A stretch of DNA of 64,000 bases from Lysinibacillus sp. FSL W8-0992 (GCF_038008685.1 NZ_JBBOZQ010000001.1:2790001-2854000), one strand, 5' to 3'; shown: positions 1 to 8,745, counted from the stretch's first letter. Made by a program: numbers and translations. Notes: generated by a model not told the origin, from the sequence alone.

Positions 1-1
1 A

Positions 2-901
2 GGTGTATTTGTTTTAATGATGTTACTTTTTGGTTGTAGCGCAGAAAAAAATGAAACTGGAAAAAGGGAAGGGGTCGTTGTTGCAACGACAGGGCATATT
101 GGCGATGTTATTAAAGAAATTGGCGGTGACCATTTAACTGTTTCAGCTTTAATGGGACCTGGTGTTGATCCACATTTGTACAAGGCAACACAAAGTGATT
201 TATCAAAATTAGAAAACGCTGAAGTAATTTTTTATAACGGTTTACAATTGGAAGGCCAAATGCTCGATATTTTCGATCAAATGTCAAAAGATAAAACGGT
301 ATTAGCTGTTGGTGATAAGTTAGATAAAGATAAGCTACTTGATAGTGAAGATGAAGGGCTACTACACGATCCGCATATATGGTTTAACATTGACCTTTGG
401 AAACAAGTTGTAGAAGCGGTAACGGAAACACTTGTGAAAGAATATCCAGAGTATAAGGATGATTTTAAAGCAAATGAAACAGCTTTTTTGAAAAAATTAG
501 ATGAATTGCAAACTTACGCGAAAGAGCGTATTAATGAAATTCCAGAAAAACAACGTATATTAGTAACGGCCCACGATGCGTTTAACTATTTTGGTGAGAG
601 CCAAGGTTTTGAAGTTCGTGGCTTACAAGGGCTTAGTACAGAAGCAGAATATGGTGTGAAAGACGTACAGGAAATGGTAGATTTCTTAGTTGATAACAAA
701 ATCAAAGCTATTTTTGTAGAGTCAAGCGTTTCAGATAAAGCGATGAAAGCCGTAATAGAAGGAGCAAAACAGAAAGGGCATGACATTGTTATTGGTGGAG
801 AGTTATTTTCAGATGCTATGGGTGCTGAAGGAACAAAAGAAGGCACATACATTGGGATGTATCAACATAACATCGACACAATTGTCGATGCACTGAAGTA
901 G
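2..901 (+). CDS. mntA: MntA-type Mn/Zn ABC transporter substrate-binding lipoprotein, 5' truncated
   Basis: The frame is open to the left window edge, so the true start and part of the signal peptide lie outside. The visible part begins with a hydrophobic stretch and a lipobox ending LFGC, typical of a lipoprotein of the TroA/ZnuA family. Expected metal ligands are visible: His in DPHLYKA, His in DPHIWFN, Glu in STEAEYG and an acidic residue in GELFSDAMG. The ATPase follows after 8 bp and two permeases follow that, the gene order of B. subtilis mntABCD. That order favours manganese as substrate; zinc cannot be excluded from sequence alone. Any MntR or Zur site would be upstream of the window. 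Confidence 0.88.
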   Translation, partial: GVFVLMMLLFGCSAEKNETGKREGVVVATTGHIGDVIKEIGGDHLTVSALMGPGVDPHLYKATQSDLSKLENAEVIFYNGLQLEGQMLDIFDQMSKDKTVLAVGDKLDKDKLLDSEDEGLLHDPHIWFNIDLWKQVVEAVTETLVKEYPEYKDDFKANETAFLKKLDELQTYAKERINEIPEKQRILVTAHDAFNYFGESQGFEVRGLQGLSTEAEYGVKDVQEMVDFLVDNKIKAIFVESSVSDKAMKAVIEGAKQKGHDIVIGGELFSDAMGAEGTKEGTYIGMYQHNIDTIVDALK

Positions 902-909
902 GTGGAAAA

Positions 910-1659
910 ATGAATGCATTAACAGTTGAAAATTTATCGGTTGCTTATGATAAGAAAACAGTGTTGGAAAATGCCAACGTTACAGTGCCTACAGGCAGAC
1001 TCTCGGCAATAATTGGTCCGAATGGAGCAGGCAAATCAACATTTTTAAAGGCAATTTTAAATCAATTACCAAATAAGGTTGGGAAAGTAGAAATACTAGG
1101 AAAGAACTTTGATCCAAAAAGTCTAATTGTTGGCTATGTACCACAACGCAATGCAGTCGATTGGGATTTCCCAACAAATGCCCTCGATATTGTGTTAATG
1201 GGGCGATACGGACATACAGGTTTATTTAAAAGGCCATCCAAACAGGATAAGCTGCTTGCTAATCAAGCTTTGGAAAGTGTAGGAATGCAAGATTTTGCAG
1301 AGCGTTCCATTGGTCAATTATCCGGTGGTCAACAACAGCGTGTGTTTTTAGCAAGGGCTCTAGCGCAAAATGCAGATATCTATTTTTTAGATGAACCATT
1401 TGCTGGTGTAGATGCCGCAACAGAAAAAACGATTATCGATATTTTAAAAAGCTTAAAGGCACAGGGGAAAAGTATTTTTGTTGTGCATCATGATTTACAA
1501 ACAGTAAAAGAATATTTTGATTACACAATTTTATTAAATAAGACGATTTTAGCATCAGGTGCAACTGAAGATGTTTTTACTGCTGAACAATTACAAAAAA
1601 CATACGGTGGTAAATTATTTATGATGCAAGACACGTTAGGAGCGAACAGCGTATGTTAA
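910..1659 (+). CDS. mntB: MntB-type Mn/Zn ABC transporter ATPase
   Basis: This is the nucleotide-binding subunit that powers metal import from the preceding lipoprotein through the two following permeases. Walker A GPNGAGKST lies at residues 36-44, the signature LSGGQQQR at 137-144, Walker B IYFLDEP at 157-163 and the switch histidine near 193-194, so all catalytic elements are intact. Its length of 249 residues is normal for the family. A GGTGG ribosome binding site precedes the ATG. The 3' end overlaps the next gene by 7 bp, which suggests translational coupling. Confidence 0.92.
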   Translation: MNALTVENLSVAYDKKTVLENANVTVPTGRLSAIIGPNGAGKSTFLKAILNQLPNKVGKVEILGKNFDPKSLIVGYVPQRNAVDWDFPTNALDIVLMGRYGHTGLFKRPSKQDKLLANQALESVGMQDFAERSIGQLSGGQQQRVFLARALAQNADIYFLDEPFAGVDAATEKTIIDILKSLKAQGKSIFVVHHDLQTVKEYFDYTILLNKTILASGATEDVFTAEQLQKTYGGKLFMMQDTLGANSVC

Positions 1660-2525
1660 GCGGTAACTTACTTTGGGTGTTGCTCGGTACGATGCTACTT
1701 GGCATTGCGGCTGGAATAACGGGGACCTTTTCCTTTCTTCAAAAACAGAGTTTAGTTGGGGATGCTGCAGCACATGCAGCGTTGCCTGGTATTGCTATAG
1801 CATTTTTATTAACGGGCCAAAAAGATTTACCAATCTTAATTTTAGGGGCTGCAATTACGTCAGCATTATCCGTATATTGTATTCAATGGATTGTTTCATT
1901 TTCTAAAATGAAAGCAGATGCTGCTATTGGTTTAGTATTGACCGTATTTTTTGGGGTAGGGGTCGTATTTTTGACAATTGTGAATCATAGTCCGCTAGGA
2001 AATCAAAGCGGACTCAATGATTTTATTTTCGGCAAAGCTGCAACAATGACAAAAGTTGATTTAACATGGTTATTTATTAGTGCAACAATCATCATTTTAG
2101 TTAGTCTATTATTTTATAAGGAATGGAAGCTTTTAATCTTTGATCCTGTTTATGCAAAGGGCATTGGCTTGCCGGTTGAAGCGTTAAAAGCTGTATTGAC
2201 GATATTGATTGTTTTGACAATTGTAACAGGTATCCAATCCGTTGGTGTTATTTTAATGTCGGCACTGTTAATCATTCCTGCTGTAAGTGCTAGGCTATGG
2301 ACGACAAAATTAAGTTCCATGATTGTACTGAGTGCTACGATTGGTGGCATATCAGGTTTAGTCGGAACCTTTATTAGTTCACTGCGAACGGGATTATCAA
2401 CAGGACCTATTATCGTATTAGTAGCAGCTAGCATTTTCTTTATCTCTTATTTAATAAGTCCAGCAGGGCAAATTAATAAGTTTCTCAGAAAAAAACAGTT
2501 TCGAAAGCAAGGTGAGGTAGGGTGA
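1653..2525 (+). CDS. mntC: MntC-type metal ABC transporter permease
   Basis: A 290-residue polytopic protein of the ABC-3 (ZnuB/TroC) permease family with about eight or nine hydrophobic segments. The motif region LVGDAAAHAALPGIA near the N-terminus and the VGVILMSALLIIPA segment are characteristic of the family. It overlaps the ATPase gene by 7 bp and the next permease gene by 4 bp, so the operon is tightly coupled. Two different permeases presumably form a heterodimeric channel, as in B. subtilis MntC/MntD. Assignment to manganese rests on operon structure. Confidence 0.88.
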   Translation: MLSGNLLWVLLGTMLLGIAAGITGTFSFLQKQSLVGDAAAHAALPGIAIAFLLTGQKDLPILILGAAITSALSVYCIQWIVSFSKMKADAAIGLVLTVFFGVGVVFLTIVNHSPLGNQSGLNDFIFGKAATMTKVDLTWLFISATIIILVSLLFYKEWKLLIFDPVYAKGIGLPVEALKAVLTILIVLTIVTGIQSVGVILMSALLIIPAVSARLWTTKLSSMIVLSATIGGISGLVGTFISSLRTGLSTGPIIVLVAASIFFISYLISPAGQINKFLRKKQFRKQGEVG

Positions 2526-3391
2526 TTGAGTTTTGGGTCATTTTTACAGGTCTTCTAGTAGGGATAACATGTGGTATAGCAGGAGTTTTTCTAATATTAC
2601 GTAAAATGTCGATGATAGCAGATGCCATTAGCCATACTGTGCTGTTCGGAATTGTTATGGCTTTTATTGTTACGCAAACATTAAATGGCTTTTGGATGCT
2701 AATAGGAGCGGCAATTGCAGGGATATTAACTGCTTATTTAGTACAGTTACTGCATTCATCGGGTATACAGGAAGATGCTGCCATTGGTGTTGTCTTTACG
2801 TCTTTATTTGCTGCAGGCGTCTTGCTTATTACATTGTTTGCTAGCAATGTTCATTTAGACGTTGAGCATGTATTAATGGGTGAAATTGCCTTTGTCCCTT
2901 GGGATAAATGGACATTATTATCGATTACAATGCCAAAAGCAGTCTGGATGTTGTTGCTCGTTTTATTAATAAACATTGGGTTCCTTGTTTTATTCTTTAA
3001 GGAAATGAAGCTAGCAACCTTTGATGCAGTGTATGCGGCGTCTATAGGCGTTCCAATTATTTTTCTGCATTATGGCTTTATGACTTCAATTTCCTTCACA
3101 ACTGTAGCAGCATTTGATAGTGTAGGGGCAATTTTAGTAGTTGCCATGTTAATTGGTCCTGCCGCAACAGCCAATTTAATTAGTAAATCGATTAAACAAA
3201 TGTTTCTATACAGTATGTTATTTGGCGGGGCAGCAGCGATTATTGGCTATTATTTGGCGAAATTTTGGGACACGTCCATTGCAGGTATGATGGCCACAGC
3301 AGTCGGCATATTATTTGTCGTCACGTTATTAGCTCAAAAAATCGTCGATAGGAAAAGAAAATCCCTTGTAGGTAAATTAGAGGGTTTATAA
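2522..3391 (+). CDS. mntD: MntD-type metal ABC transporter permease
   Basis: Second ABC-3 family permease, 289 residues, starting at GTG within a 4-bp overlap with the previous gene. The segment SMIADAISHTVLFG and the later SVGAILVVAMLIGPAATA match the conserved permease motifs. It is about as divergent from the upstream permease as expected for a heterodimeric pair. A strong terminator follows within 10 bp, so this is the last gene of the metal-uptake operon. Confidence 0.88.
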   Translation: MIEFWVIFTGLLVGITCGIAGVFLILRKMSMIADAISHTVLFGIVMAFIVTQTLNGFWMLIGAAIAGILTAYLVQLLHSSGIQEDAAIGVVFTSLFAAGVLLITLFASNVHLDVEHVLMGEIAFVPWDKWTLLSITMPKAVWMLLLVLLINIGFLVLFFKEMKLATFDAVYAASIGVPIIFLHYGFMTSISFTTVAAFDSVGAILVVAMLIGPAATANLISKSIKQMFLYSMLFGGAAAIIGYYLAKFWDTSIAGMMATAVGILFVVTLLAQKIVDRKRKSLVGKLEGL

Positions 3392-3399
3392 TTGATAAT

Positions 3400-3450
3400 A
3401 ATGAAGAGGTGAGGCTTATAATAGGCAGCATCTCTTCATTTTTTATTTTT
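3400..3450 (+). terminator. Intrinsic terminator of the mnt operon
   Basis: A 12-bp stem (AATGAAGAGGTG pairing with CATCTCTTCATT, one G-U pair) is followed by a T-rich tract. It lies 9 bp after the mntD stop codon. Confidence 0.85.
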
Positions 3451-3570
3451 GGAACATCGAGAAAGAATAATGAGAAAGGTAAAAATAAGGTGAACATTTC
3501 ATCCTTTAGCATGATTTTCACTTTCTAAATAAATAGTATACTTTTGTCAGTGATGAAAAGGAGCGATAGC

Positions 3571-4032
3571 ATGATAAAAGGGTTATATGAAGCACATTTA
3601 CCAGTAAGTAATTTACAAAAGTCAATCACTTTTTATAAGAAACTAGGGCTTGAGTTAGCTTATGTGAAAAATCAATTAGCTTTTTTCTGGATTGTCAAAG
3701 GGGAAAGTTGGATTGGGCTTTGGGAAAGTAAGGAAGCAAAATTAGATTATCATCCTTCTATTCGGCATATTGCTTTCAGAATTGATGAAGAAGATTTAGC
3801 ACGAGTGAAAGAGTGGCTGCAATCCATTGACATTGAAATAAAAACAGCATTTGGTTTTACGCCAGCACAACAACCGCTTGTTTTACCAAATAATCCACAT
3901 GCACATGCCGCAATCTATTTTGCTGATCCAGACGGGAATTCCATTGAGCTAATTGCACCATTGAGACTGGATGTTGAGGAAGATTTTCCAATGATGTCGT
4001 TAAATGATTGGTACAATAATGAGGGGATATAG
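3571..4032 (+). CDS. VOC-superfamily (glyoxalase/bleomycin-resistance fold) protein
   Basis: A 153-residue single-domain protein with the paired beta-alpha-beta-beta-beta pattern of the vicinal oxygen chelate superfamily: it opens with GLYEAHLPVSNLQKS and ends with FADPDGNSIELIAPL, the usual C-terminal signature. Metal-ligand candidates are His in YEAHLP, His in IRHIAF and Glu in SIELIA. The ATG at 3571 is preferred over an upstream TTG because AAAAGGAG sits 7 bp before it. It stands alone between a terminator and an exporter gene, so the substrate cannot be inferred. Confidence 0.8.
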   Translation: MIKGLYEAHLPVSNLQKSITFYKKLGLELAYVKNQLAFFWIVKGESWIGLWESKEAKLDYHPSIRHIAFRIDEEDLARVKEWLQSIDIEIKTAFGFTPAQQPLVLPNNPHAHAAIYFADPDGNSIELIAPLRLDVEEDFPMMSLNDWYNNEGI

Positions 4033-4170
4033 ATTGGGAAAAAGAATACATAATTACAAGTTAAGGTAGAGATAAAATAGTAGAATTGTAATTTTATATG
4101 TACGAATATTTATAATTTTGTTACGATGGGTGTTATTAAAATTTAATAGAGGACAACGAGGGGATGCAGC

Positions 4171-5358
4171 ATGTGGAAAAATCACAACGTATGGATTATT
4201 TTATTAGGTGAGTTTGTAGTAGGTCTTGGCCTATGGGCTGGGATTATTGGAAATCTAGCATTTATGCAAGAGGTAGTTCCGTCTGATTTTCATAAATCAT
4301 TAATTATTTCAATTGGAATTTTAGCTGGTCTTGTTGTAGCGCCGCTTGCAGGACGACTAATTGACCAATCAAGGAAAAAAACGGTCATTCAGTTTGCTAG
4401 TGTGGGTCGCATTATTAGCGTATTTTTTATGTTTATCGCACTTTATACAAATTCGGTCATTTGGATGATTCTCTTTTTAATTACATTGCAAATTGCGGCA
4501 GCATTTTATATGCCTGCTTTACAATCAATTATTCCAATGGTTGTTAAGGATAAAGATTTAATCTCATTGAATGCATGGCAAATGAATGCTCGAACGATTT
4601 CACGAATTGTTGGAACAGCGGCAGCGGGTTTAATGTTAAGTTATTTTGAGTTGAAATGGTTATACATTATTTCGCTTATTGTATACATACTAATGTATTT
4701 TATAACAAACGGATTAAAGCTAGATGAAACAATTAATCTGTCCGTTCAAGATAAAGAAAAAGGTGGATTTAAGGAAGTTTTACCTATGCTAAAAGAGCAT
4801 CCAGTCGTTTTAATGACACTTGTTCTAATGTTAATCCCTACATTATTTTTAGGCTCTTTTAATTTAGTCATTATGAAAATATCAGAAATTCACCAGTCCA
4901 CAACTATTTCTGGTTTATTGTATACGGTTGAAGGTATCGGCTTTATGTTAGGAGCAGCAGGGCTCAAATATATTGTTGAGCGAGTGAATATAGGTACATT
5001 ATTATTTGGACTTGCGTTTATCATTGGTTTAATGGAGCTTATGTTACTGCTTGCAGATAATACTTTCTTCGCGTTACTGACATTTGGACTATTTGGTTTT
5101 TCTGTAGGTTGTTTTTTCCCAACGACAATGGTAATCTTTCAAAAGCAAGTGCCGAAAGAGTATTATGGCCGTTTCTTTTCCTTCCGCAATATGATTGACT
5201 CTGTCGTCTTCCAAATCGTTCTACTATCAACAGGAATGATGCTTGATTTAATCGGCTTAAATGGAATGGGTCTAGTATTTGGTATCATTAGTCTAAGCTT
5301 AACCGTGTCTTTTCTATTTTTTTCAAAGAAAAAGAATGTAATTATGCATGCACAATAA
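4171..5358 (+). CDS. Major facilitator superfamily transporter
   Basis: A 395-residue integral membrane protein with about twelve hydrophobic segments. A degenerate MFS motif A (AGRLIDQSRKK) follows the second segment, and a charged central loop (LDETINLSVQDKEKGG) separates the two six-helix halves. It resembles drug/siderophore-type exporters of the MFS, but no substrate motif is diagnostic. It is monocistronic: about 140 bp of AT-rich sequence precede it and two hairpins follow. Confidence 0.82.
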   Translation: MWKNHNVWIILLGEFVVGLGLWAGIIGNLAFMQEVVPSDFHKSLIISIGILAGLVVAPLAGRLIDQSRKKTVIQFASVGRIISVFFMFIALYTNSVIWMILFLITLQIAAAFYMPALQSIIPMVVKDKDLISLNAWQMNARTISRIVGTAAAGLMLSYFELKWLYIISLIVYILMYFITNGLKLDETINLSVQDKEKGGFKEVLPMLKEHPVVLMTLVLMLIPTLFLGSFNLVIMKISEIHQSTTISGLLYTVEGIGFMLGAAGLKYIVERVNIGTLLFGLAFIIGLMELMLLLADNTFFALLTFGLFGFSVGCFFPTTMVIFQKQVPKEYYGRFFSFRNMIDSVVFQIVLLSTGMMLDLIGLNGMGLVFGIISLSLTVSFLFFSKKKNVIMHAQ

Positions 5359-5380
5359 CGAAGCATAATCATACTGAACA

Positions 5381-5412
5381 CGGCAATAGATATTTCCAAA
5401 AAATTTATTGCC
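5381..5412. terminator. Hairpin after the MFS gene
   Basis: GGCAATA and TATTGCC form a 7-bp stem with a long AT-rich loop, followed by a pyrimidine-rich stretch. It is weaker than the hairpin at 5433. Confidence 0.4.
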
Positions 5413-5432
5413 TTCTCTTTATTAATTTAAAT

Positions 5433-5472
5433 GAAAAGCTATTTCCACTAAATGTGGAGGTAGCTTTTTTTA
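5433..5472 (+). terminator. Intrinsic terminator
   Basis: AAAAGCTA and a second arm TTTCCAC pair with GTGGAGG and TAGCTTTTTT around a short loop, giving a long stem that ends in a T-run. It separates the MFS gene from the EamA gene. Confidence 0.75.
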
Positions 5473-5564
5473 TTGCAGTGTATTCCATAGTTCGATAGGC
5501 GTTGAATTATTCTATGTTTATAATGGCTATAAAATAGTTTTTACCAAAAGTTAGGGGAATTTGT

Positions 5565-6440
5565 ATGAATAATATTAAATTTATCGCTTTATTACTACTT
5601 ACAACTTTTTTAATGGGCTCTTCGTTTGCCATTGTAAAATTGGGTTTACCTTACTCATCTCCATTATTATTAGCGGCATTGCGTTTTATCGTAGCTGGTG
5701 TATTAATGGCTGTAATTGTTCTTCTTTTAAAAAGACCTCACCCAACGACAAAAGCCAATTGGTTGAAAATTCTTTTGATTGGTACGTTTCAAACTGCTGG
5801 CGTGATGGGGTGTATATTTTTAAGCTTGCGAACGATTACAGCTAGTGAATCTTCTATTCTAACATTTACGAACCCACTGTTAGTCGTTGTATTGGCAACT
5901 ATTTTTACAAAAGCACATTACCGTTTGTATCAGTGGGGCGGTGTTATTCTCGGTTTAATCGGTGTCATGATTACAATGGGTGCACAAATCGAGTGGAAAA
6001 TTGGTCTAGTTTTCGGGTTTCTTTCTGCTGTTTTTTGGGCCATCGCCACGTTATTAGCAAAAAAATGGGGTGTACTGTTTGATACATGGGTTCTATCAGC
6101 ATATCAGATGCTCTTTGGGGGATTACTGCTCTTACTAGGTAGTATTGTACTGGAGCAGCCACATTTTATCGTTAATGGCCATTCATTGGTTATTTTACTA
6201 TGGTTAAGCATTTTTTCTTCAATCATTCAATTTGCTGGCTGGTACTATCTTTTACAAAATAGTGATCCAGGGAAAACGAGTGCTTACTTATTCTTAGCCC
6301 CTTTCTTTGGAGTATTAACAGGCTGGATATTATTAGATGAACCATTGCACTCGTCGCTTTTGATAGGGGGGCTATTTATTTTAAGTGGTATTTATTTAGT
6401 CAATCGAAATTTTACTTCTGCAAGAACAGGCAACTATTAA
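5565..6440 (+). CDS. EamA/DMT-superfamily transporter
   Basis: A 291-residue protein with ten predicted membrane segments arranged as two EamA repeats (about 7-140 and 150-285), the standard layout of 10-TM drug/metabolite exporters. The first repeat starts ALLLLTTFLMGSSFA and the second has GLVFGFLSAVFWAIATLLAKK. An AGGGGA site precedes the ATG. No neighbour hints at the substrate; amino acids or other small metabolites are usual for the family. Confidence 0.82.
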   Translation: MNNIKFIALLLLTTFLMGSSFAIVKLGLPYSSPLLLAALRFIVAGVLMAVIVLLLKRPHPTTKANWLKILLIGTFQTAGVMGCIFLSLRTITASESSILTFTNPLLVVVLATIFTKAHYRLYQWGGVILGLIGVMITMGAQIEWKIGLVFGFLSAVFWAIATLLAKKWGVLFDTWVLSAYQMLFGGLLLLLGSIVLEQPHFIVNGHSLVILLWLSIFSSIIQFAGWYYLLQNSDPGKTSAYLFLAPFFGVLTGWILLDEPLHSSLLIGGLFILSGIYLVNRNFTSARTGNY

Positions 6441-6473
6441 AACCGATGCTACCCTATAAGTCCTTCTACTTCT

Positions 6474-6600
6474 ATAGCGTAAAAATCCACTGTCCTTTCC
6501 ACGGGGCACGATGTAAGTAAGTCGCAACTGTTGCTATCGCACCGTCTGTTGCATCTTACATTACGTGGGTTCCCGCAGGAGTCTCAGTGGATTTTTACTG
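6474..6600. repeat. Imperfect palindromic intergenic element, copy 1
   Basis: Terminal arms of 14 bp are exact inverted repeats (GTAAAAATCCACTG at 6479-6492 and its complement at 6585-6598). Nested shorter arms, such as ATGTAAG/CTTACAT, suggest a branched structure. A diverged second copy lies at 48372-48476 in the opposite orientation. Confidence 0.75.
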
Positions 6601-6619
6601 AAATACTATAAGCATAGTA

Positions 6620-6651
6620 AATTGTTTGAGAATTGTTTGAGTGACTGGCAC
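6620..6651 (+). repeat. Short dispersed repeat, copy A (partly duplicated)
   Basis: AATTGTTTGAG occurs twice head to tail (6620-6630 and 6631-6641); the second copy continues with TGACTGGCAC. The last base overlaps the stop codon of the regulator gene on the minus strand. The same 20-23 bp motif occurs at 15607, 48304, 50564 and 57466. Confidence 0.85.
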
Positions 6652-7340
6652 TATTTCACATCCATATGAAAAACTTGTTTAAAGCCTTTTCGTCCTTTTT
6701 CGGTAACTTTAATTGCACGAATTGTTGGTACACGCGTAATCCATTCTAAGTCTAAAAAATGTGTCAGCAGTCCGTGGCCAAGTGCTCCAGCTAAATGATG
6801 ACGACGTTCACTCCAGTCCAAACATGCGTGACAAAAAGAGCGACGCTTCCTTTTTAATTTTTCTAAATCTATACCGAACTGTGTAAAAAAAGCTACGCCA
6901 TCTGGTGTAACAACATATTCATTTTGTTCTTTTTGCAAATAACCCGAGTTGACCATTGAATCAGTTAAGTGAACACCTAATTTACCGGCTAAATGGTCAT
7001 AGCAAGTTCGAGCATCTTGCAGTAATTGTATTTGGCTTGATTGCTTTAATGAACGCACTTCAGGTGGGGGTGAAATCGCTAGAAAAGTTTCTAAAAACTG
7101 TGCAATATCTTCATTTGCTAGCTGAAAATAGCGATGACGTCCCTGCTTTTCGACTTTTATTAGGTTACCTTCTACTAGCTTAGCTAGGTGAAAGCTAGCT
7201 GTTTGAGGTTTAATATTAGCCATATATGCCAATTCACTAGCTGTATGATATCGTCCGTCCATTAAACTAGCTAGCATTGTTGCTCTTGATGTCTCTCCAA
7301 GCAAAGAAGCGACTTCAGCCATATTTGGGTTAATACTCAT
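6651..7340 (-). CDS. ArsR-family winged-helix transcriptional regulator
   Basis: A 229-residue regulator with an N-terminal winged-helix domain (about 5-90): ASLLGETSRATMLASLMDG, then TASELAYMANIKPQTASFHL as the recognition helix-turn-helix and a GRHRYFQLA wing. The C-terminal 130 residues are an extension found in larger ArsR-like regulators and contain a Cys-His pair (FCHACLDW) that could be a ligand site. The internal ATG at 7340 is chosen because AAAGGAG lies 8 bp upstream. It is divergent from the small monooxygenase gene at 7429, which may be its target. Confidence 0.82.
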   Translation of the reverse strand: MSINPNMAEVASLLGETSRATMLASLMDGRYHTASELAYMANIKPQTASFHLAKLVEGNLIKVEKQGRHRYFQLANEDIAQFLETFLAISPPPEVRSLKQSSQIQLLQDARTCYDHLAGKLGVHLTDSMVNSGYLQKEQNEYVVTPDGVAFFTQFGIDLEKLKRKRRSFCHACLDWSERRHHLAGALGHGLLTHFLDLEWITRVPTIRAIKVTEKGRKGFKQVFHMDVK

Positions 7341-7428
7341 TATTCCAGCTCCTTTGCATTCCATAGTTCGATTATATTGAAAGTATTTATCGTTTACAAT
7401 AGAGAAGATAGAAGAAGGGGGACTAAAA

Positions 7429-7740
7429 ATGGATAGTTATTATGCAGTAATTTTCACATCACAGCGGACGAATGATGACAACGTTGGATATGCAAAAATG
7501 GCAGATACGATTGAGGATTTAGCAAAACAACAGCCTGGTTTTCTTCGTGTTGAGAGTACAAGAAATCATGAAGGGCATGGAATTACGGTATCGTACTGGG
7601 AATCGCTAGAAGCAATCCGAAATTGGAAAGTCAATGCTAAGCATGCTGTAGCGCAACAATTAGGAAAAGAAAAATGGTACAGTCATTATCATGTAGAAAT
7701 ATGCCAAGTTATGCGTACCTACTCTTTTCAAGGGGAATGA
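7429..7740 (+). CDS. Antibiotic biosynthesis monooxygenase (ABM)-type protein
   Basis: A 103-residue protein of the dimeric alpha-beta barrel type. The pattern YYAVIFTSQR, then LAKQQPGFLRVESTRN, then ITVSYWESLEAIRNWK is typical of ABM-domain enzymes that oxidise reactive small molecules or quinones. An AGAAGGGGG site precedes the ATG. It is transcribed away from the ArsR-type regulator with about 90 bp between them, and a clear terminator follows, so it is a single-gene unit. The substrate is unknown. Confidence 0.78.
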   Translation: MDSYYAVIFTSQRTNDDNVGYAKMADTIEDLAKQQPGFLRVESTRNHEGHGITVSYWESLEAIRNWKVNAKHAVAQQLGKEKWYSHYHVEICQVMRTYSFQGE

Positions 7741-7761
7741 GAAATTCGAAAGGAAAACAAG

Positions 7762-7803
7762 AAAATCCGCTGGACCTATAAAAAGGTTACGCGGATTTTT
7801 TCT
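7762..7803 (+). terminator. Intrinsic terminator
   Basis: AAAATCCGC pairs with GCGGATTTTT around a loop that contains a further short stem, followed by T-rich sequence, 22 bp after the ABM gene. Confidence 0.8.
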
Positions 7804-7833
7804 TAGTCTACCTTCAAATCAAAGGACATCAAA

Positions 7834-8652
7834 CTAGCATCTAGTAATCGTAATGTTACTTTCTCCAACCTCTTTATATGCGCGGTGGTCGATTGCACCA
7901 GCAACTGTTTCAAACGGAATCGCACGTCGTATTCCCGCTGTAACGAATTTTTTAGCTTGAATTACTGCATCCTCAACGCTAAGACCTTGTGCTAATCCTG
8001 CAGTAATCGCCGCAGAGTATGAACAACCTGCACCATTTGTATGAATTGTATCAATACGAGGAGCTTCTAATGTTAGCATGTTTACGCCATCAAATAATAC
8101 ATCCGTTGCGGGACCATCGAGGCGTCCGCCTTTCACAAGTACGTATTGCGTACCAAGCTTATGTAAATCACGGGCTGCGTCCTGTAAATCACTTATAGTA
8201 GTAAGGCTTCTCCCCCCGAGTAAATACTCAGCCTCAGGCATATTTGGTGTCATAATGGTAGCGTGAGGTAATAGCTTGTCTTTTAAAGAGGTCATGGCAC
8301 CTTCCTCCATTAAAGCTGTCCCTACTTTACCAAACATTACAGGATCAATAACTACTTGTTTGACTTGAGCGGAAGGGAGCCAGTCCGCCACAAGCTCAAT
8401 AATGTCTTTGGTGAATAACATGCCTGTTTTTAAAGCATCTATGCCAATTTGTGACGAAATTGTATGAAGCTGTGCCTCAATAACTTCTAGTGATTGTGTA
8501 TAAACACCTTGCTTTGTATGAGGGTGTGTTGCCACGAAGGCAGTAATGGCAGAAGTGCCGTACACACCTAGTTCTTGAAAAGTTTTTAAATCTGCTTGAA
8601 TACCAGCCCCACCACGCGCGGCAGAACCAGCAATTGTACATGCTTTTTTCAT
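7834..8652 (-). CDS. pdxK: Pyridoxine/pyridoxal/pyridoxamine kinase (ThiD-like PdxK)
   Basis: A 272-residue ribokinase-fold enzyme that phosphorylates B6 vitamers with ATP. Family features are TIAGSAARGGAGIQADLKT at the N-terminus, DPVMFGK, TPNMPEAEYL, VLVKGG and the anion-hole segment HTNGAGCSYSAA. The Cys in GAGC is the lid cysteine typical of the ThiD-like PdxK group in Bacillales rather than of HMP-phosphate kinases. The usual AGSDSSGG is here AGSAARGG. The ATG at 8652 has AGAGGAG upstream. It is a single gene; a 13/15 match to the Fur consensus lies upstream. ThiD activity cannot be excluded. Confidence 0.82.
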   Translation of the reverse strand: MKKACTIAGSAARGGAGIQADLKTFQELGVYGTSAITAFVATHPHTKQGVYTQSLEVIEAQLHTISSQIGIDALKTGMLFTKDIIELVADWLPSAQVKQVVIDPVMFGKVGTALMEEGAMTSLKDKLLPHATIMTPNMPEAEYLLGGRSLTTISDLQDAARDLHKLGTQYVLVKGGRLDGPATDVLFDGVNMLTLEAPRIDTIHTNGAGCSYSAAITAGLAQGLSVEDAVIQAKKFVTAGIRRAIPFETVAGAIDHRAYKEVGESNITITRC

Positions 8653-8730
8653 AATAGTGTACTCCTCTTCTTGTTGCGTTTAGCTGGCAGTTTGTCGATA
8701 GTTAAAAAGTATTTGAATATTATTTTATTT

Positions 8731-8745
8731 TAATAATAATTGTCA
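8731..8745 (-). promoter_or_regulatory. Fur-box-like sequence upstream of pdxK
   Basis: On the minus strand TGACAATTATTATTA matches 13 of 15 positions of the classical TGATAATNATTATCA Fur consensus. The surrounding DNA is very AT-rich, so a chance match is possible. Confidence 0.3.
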
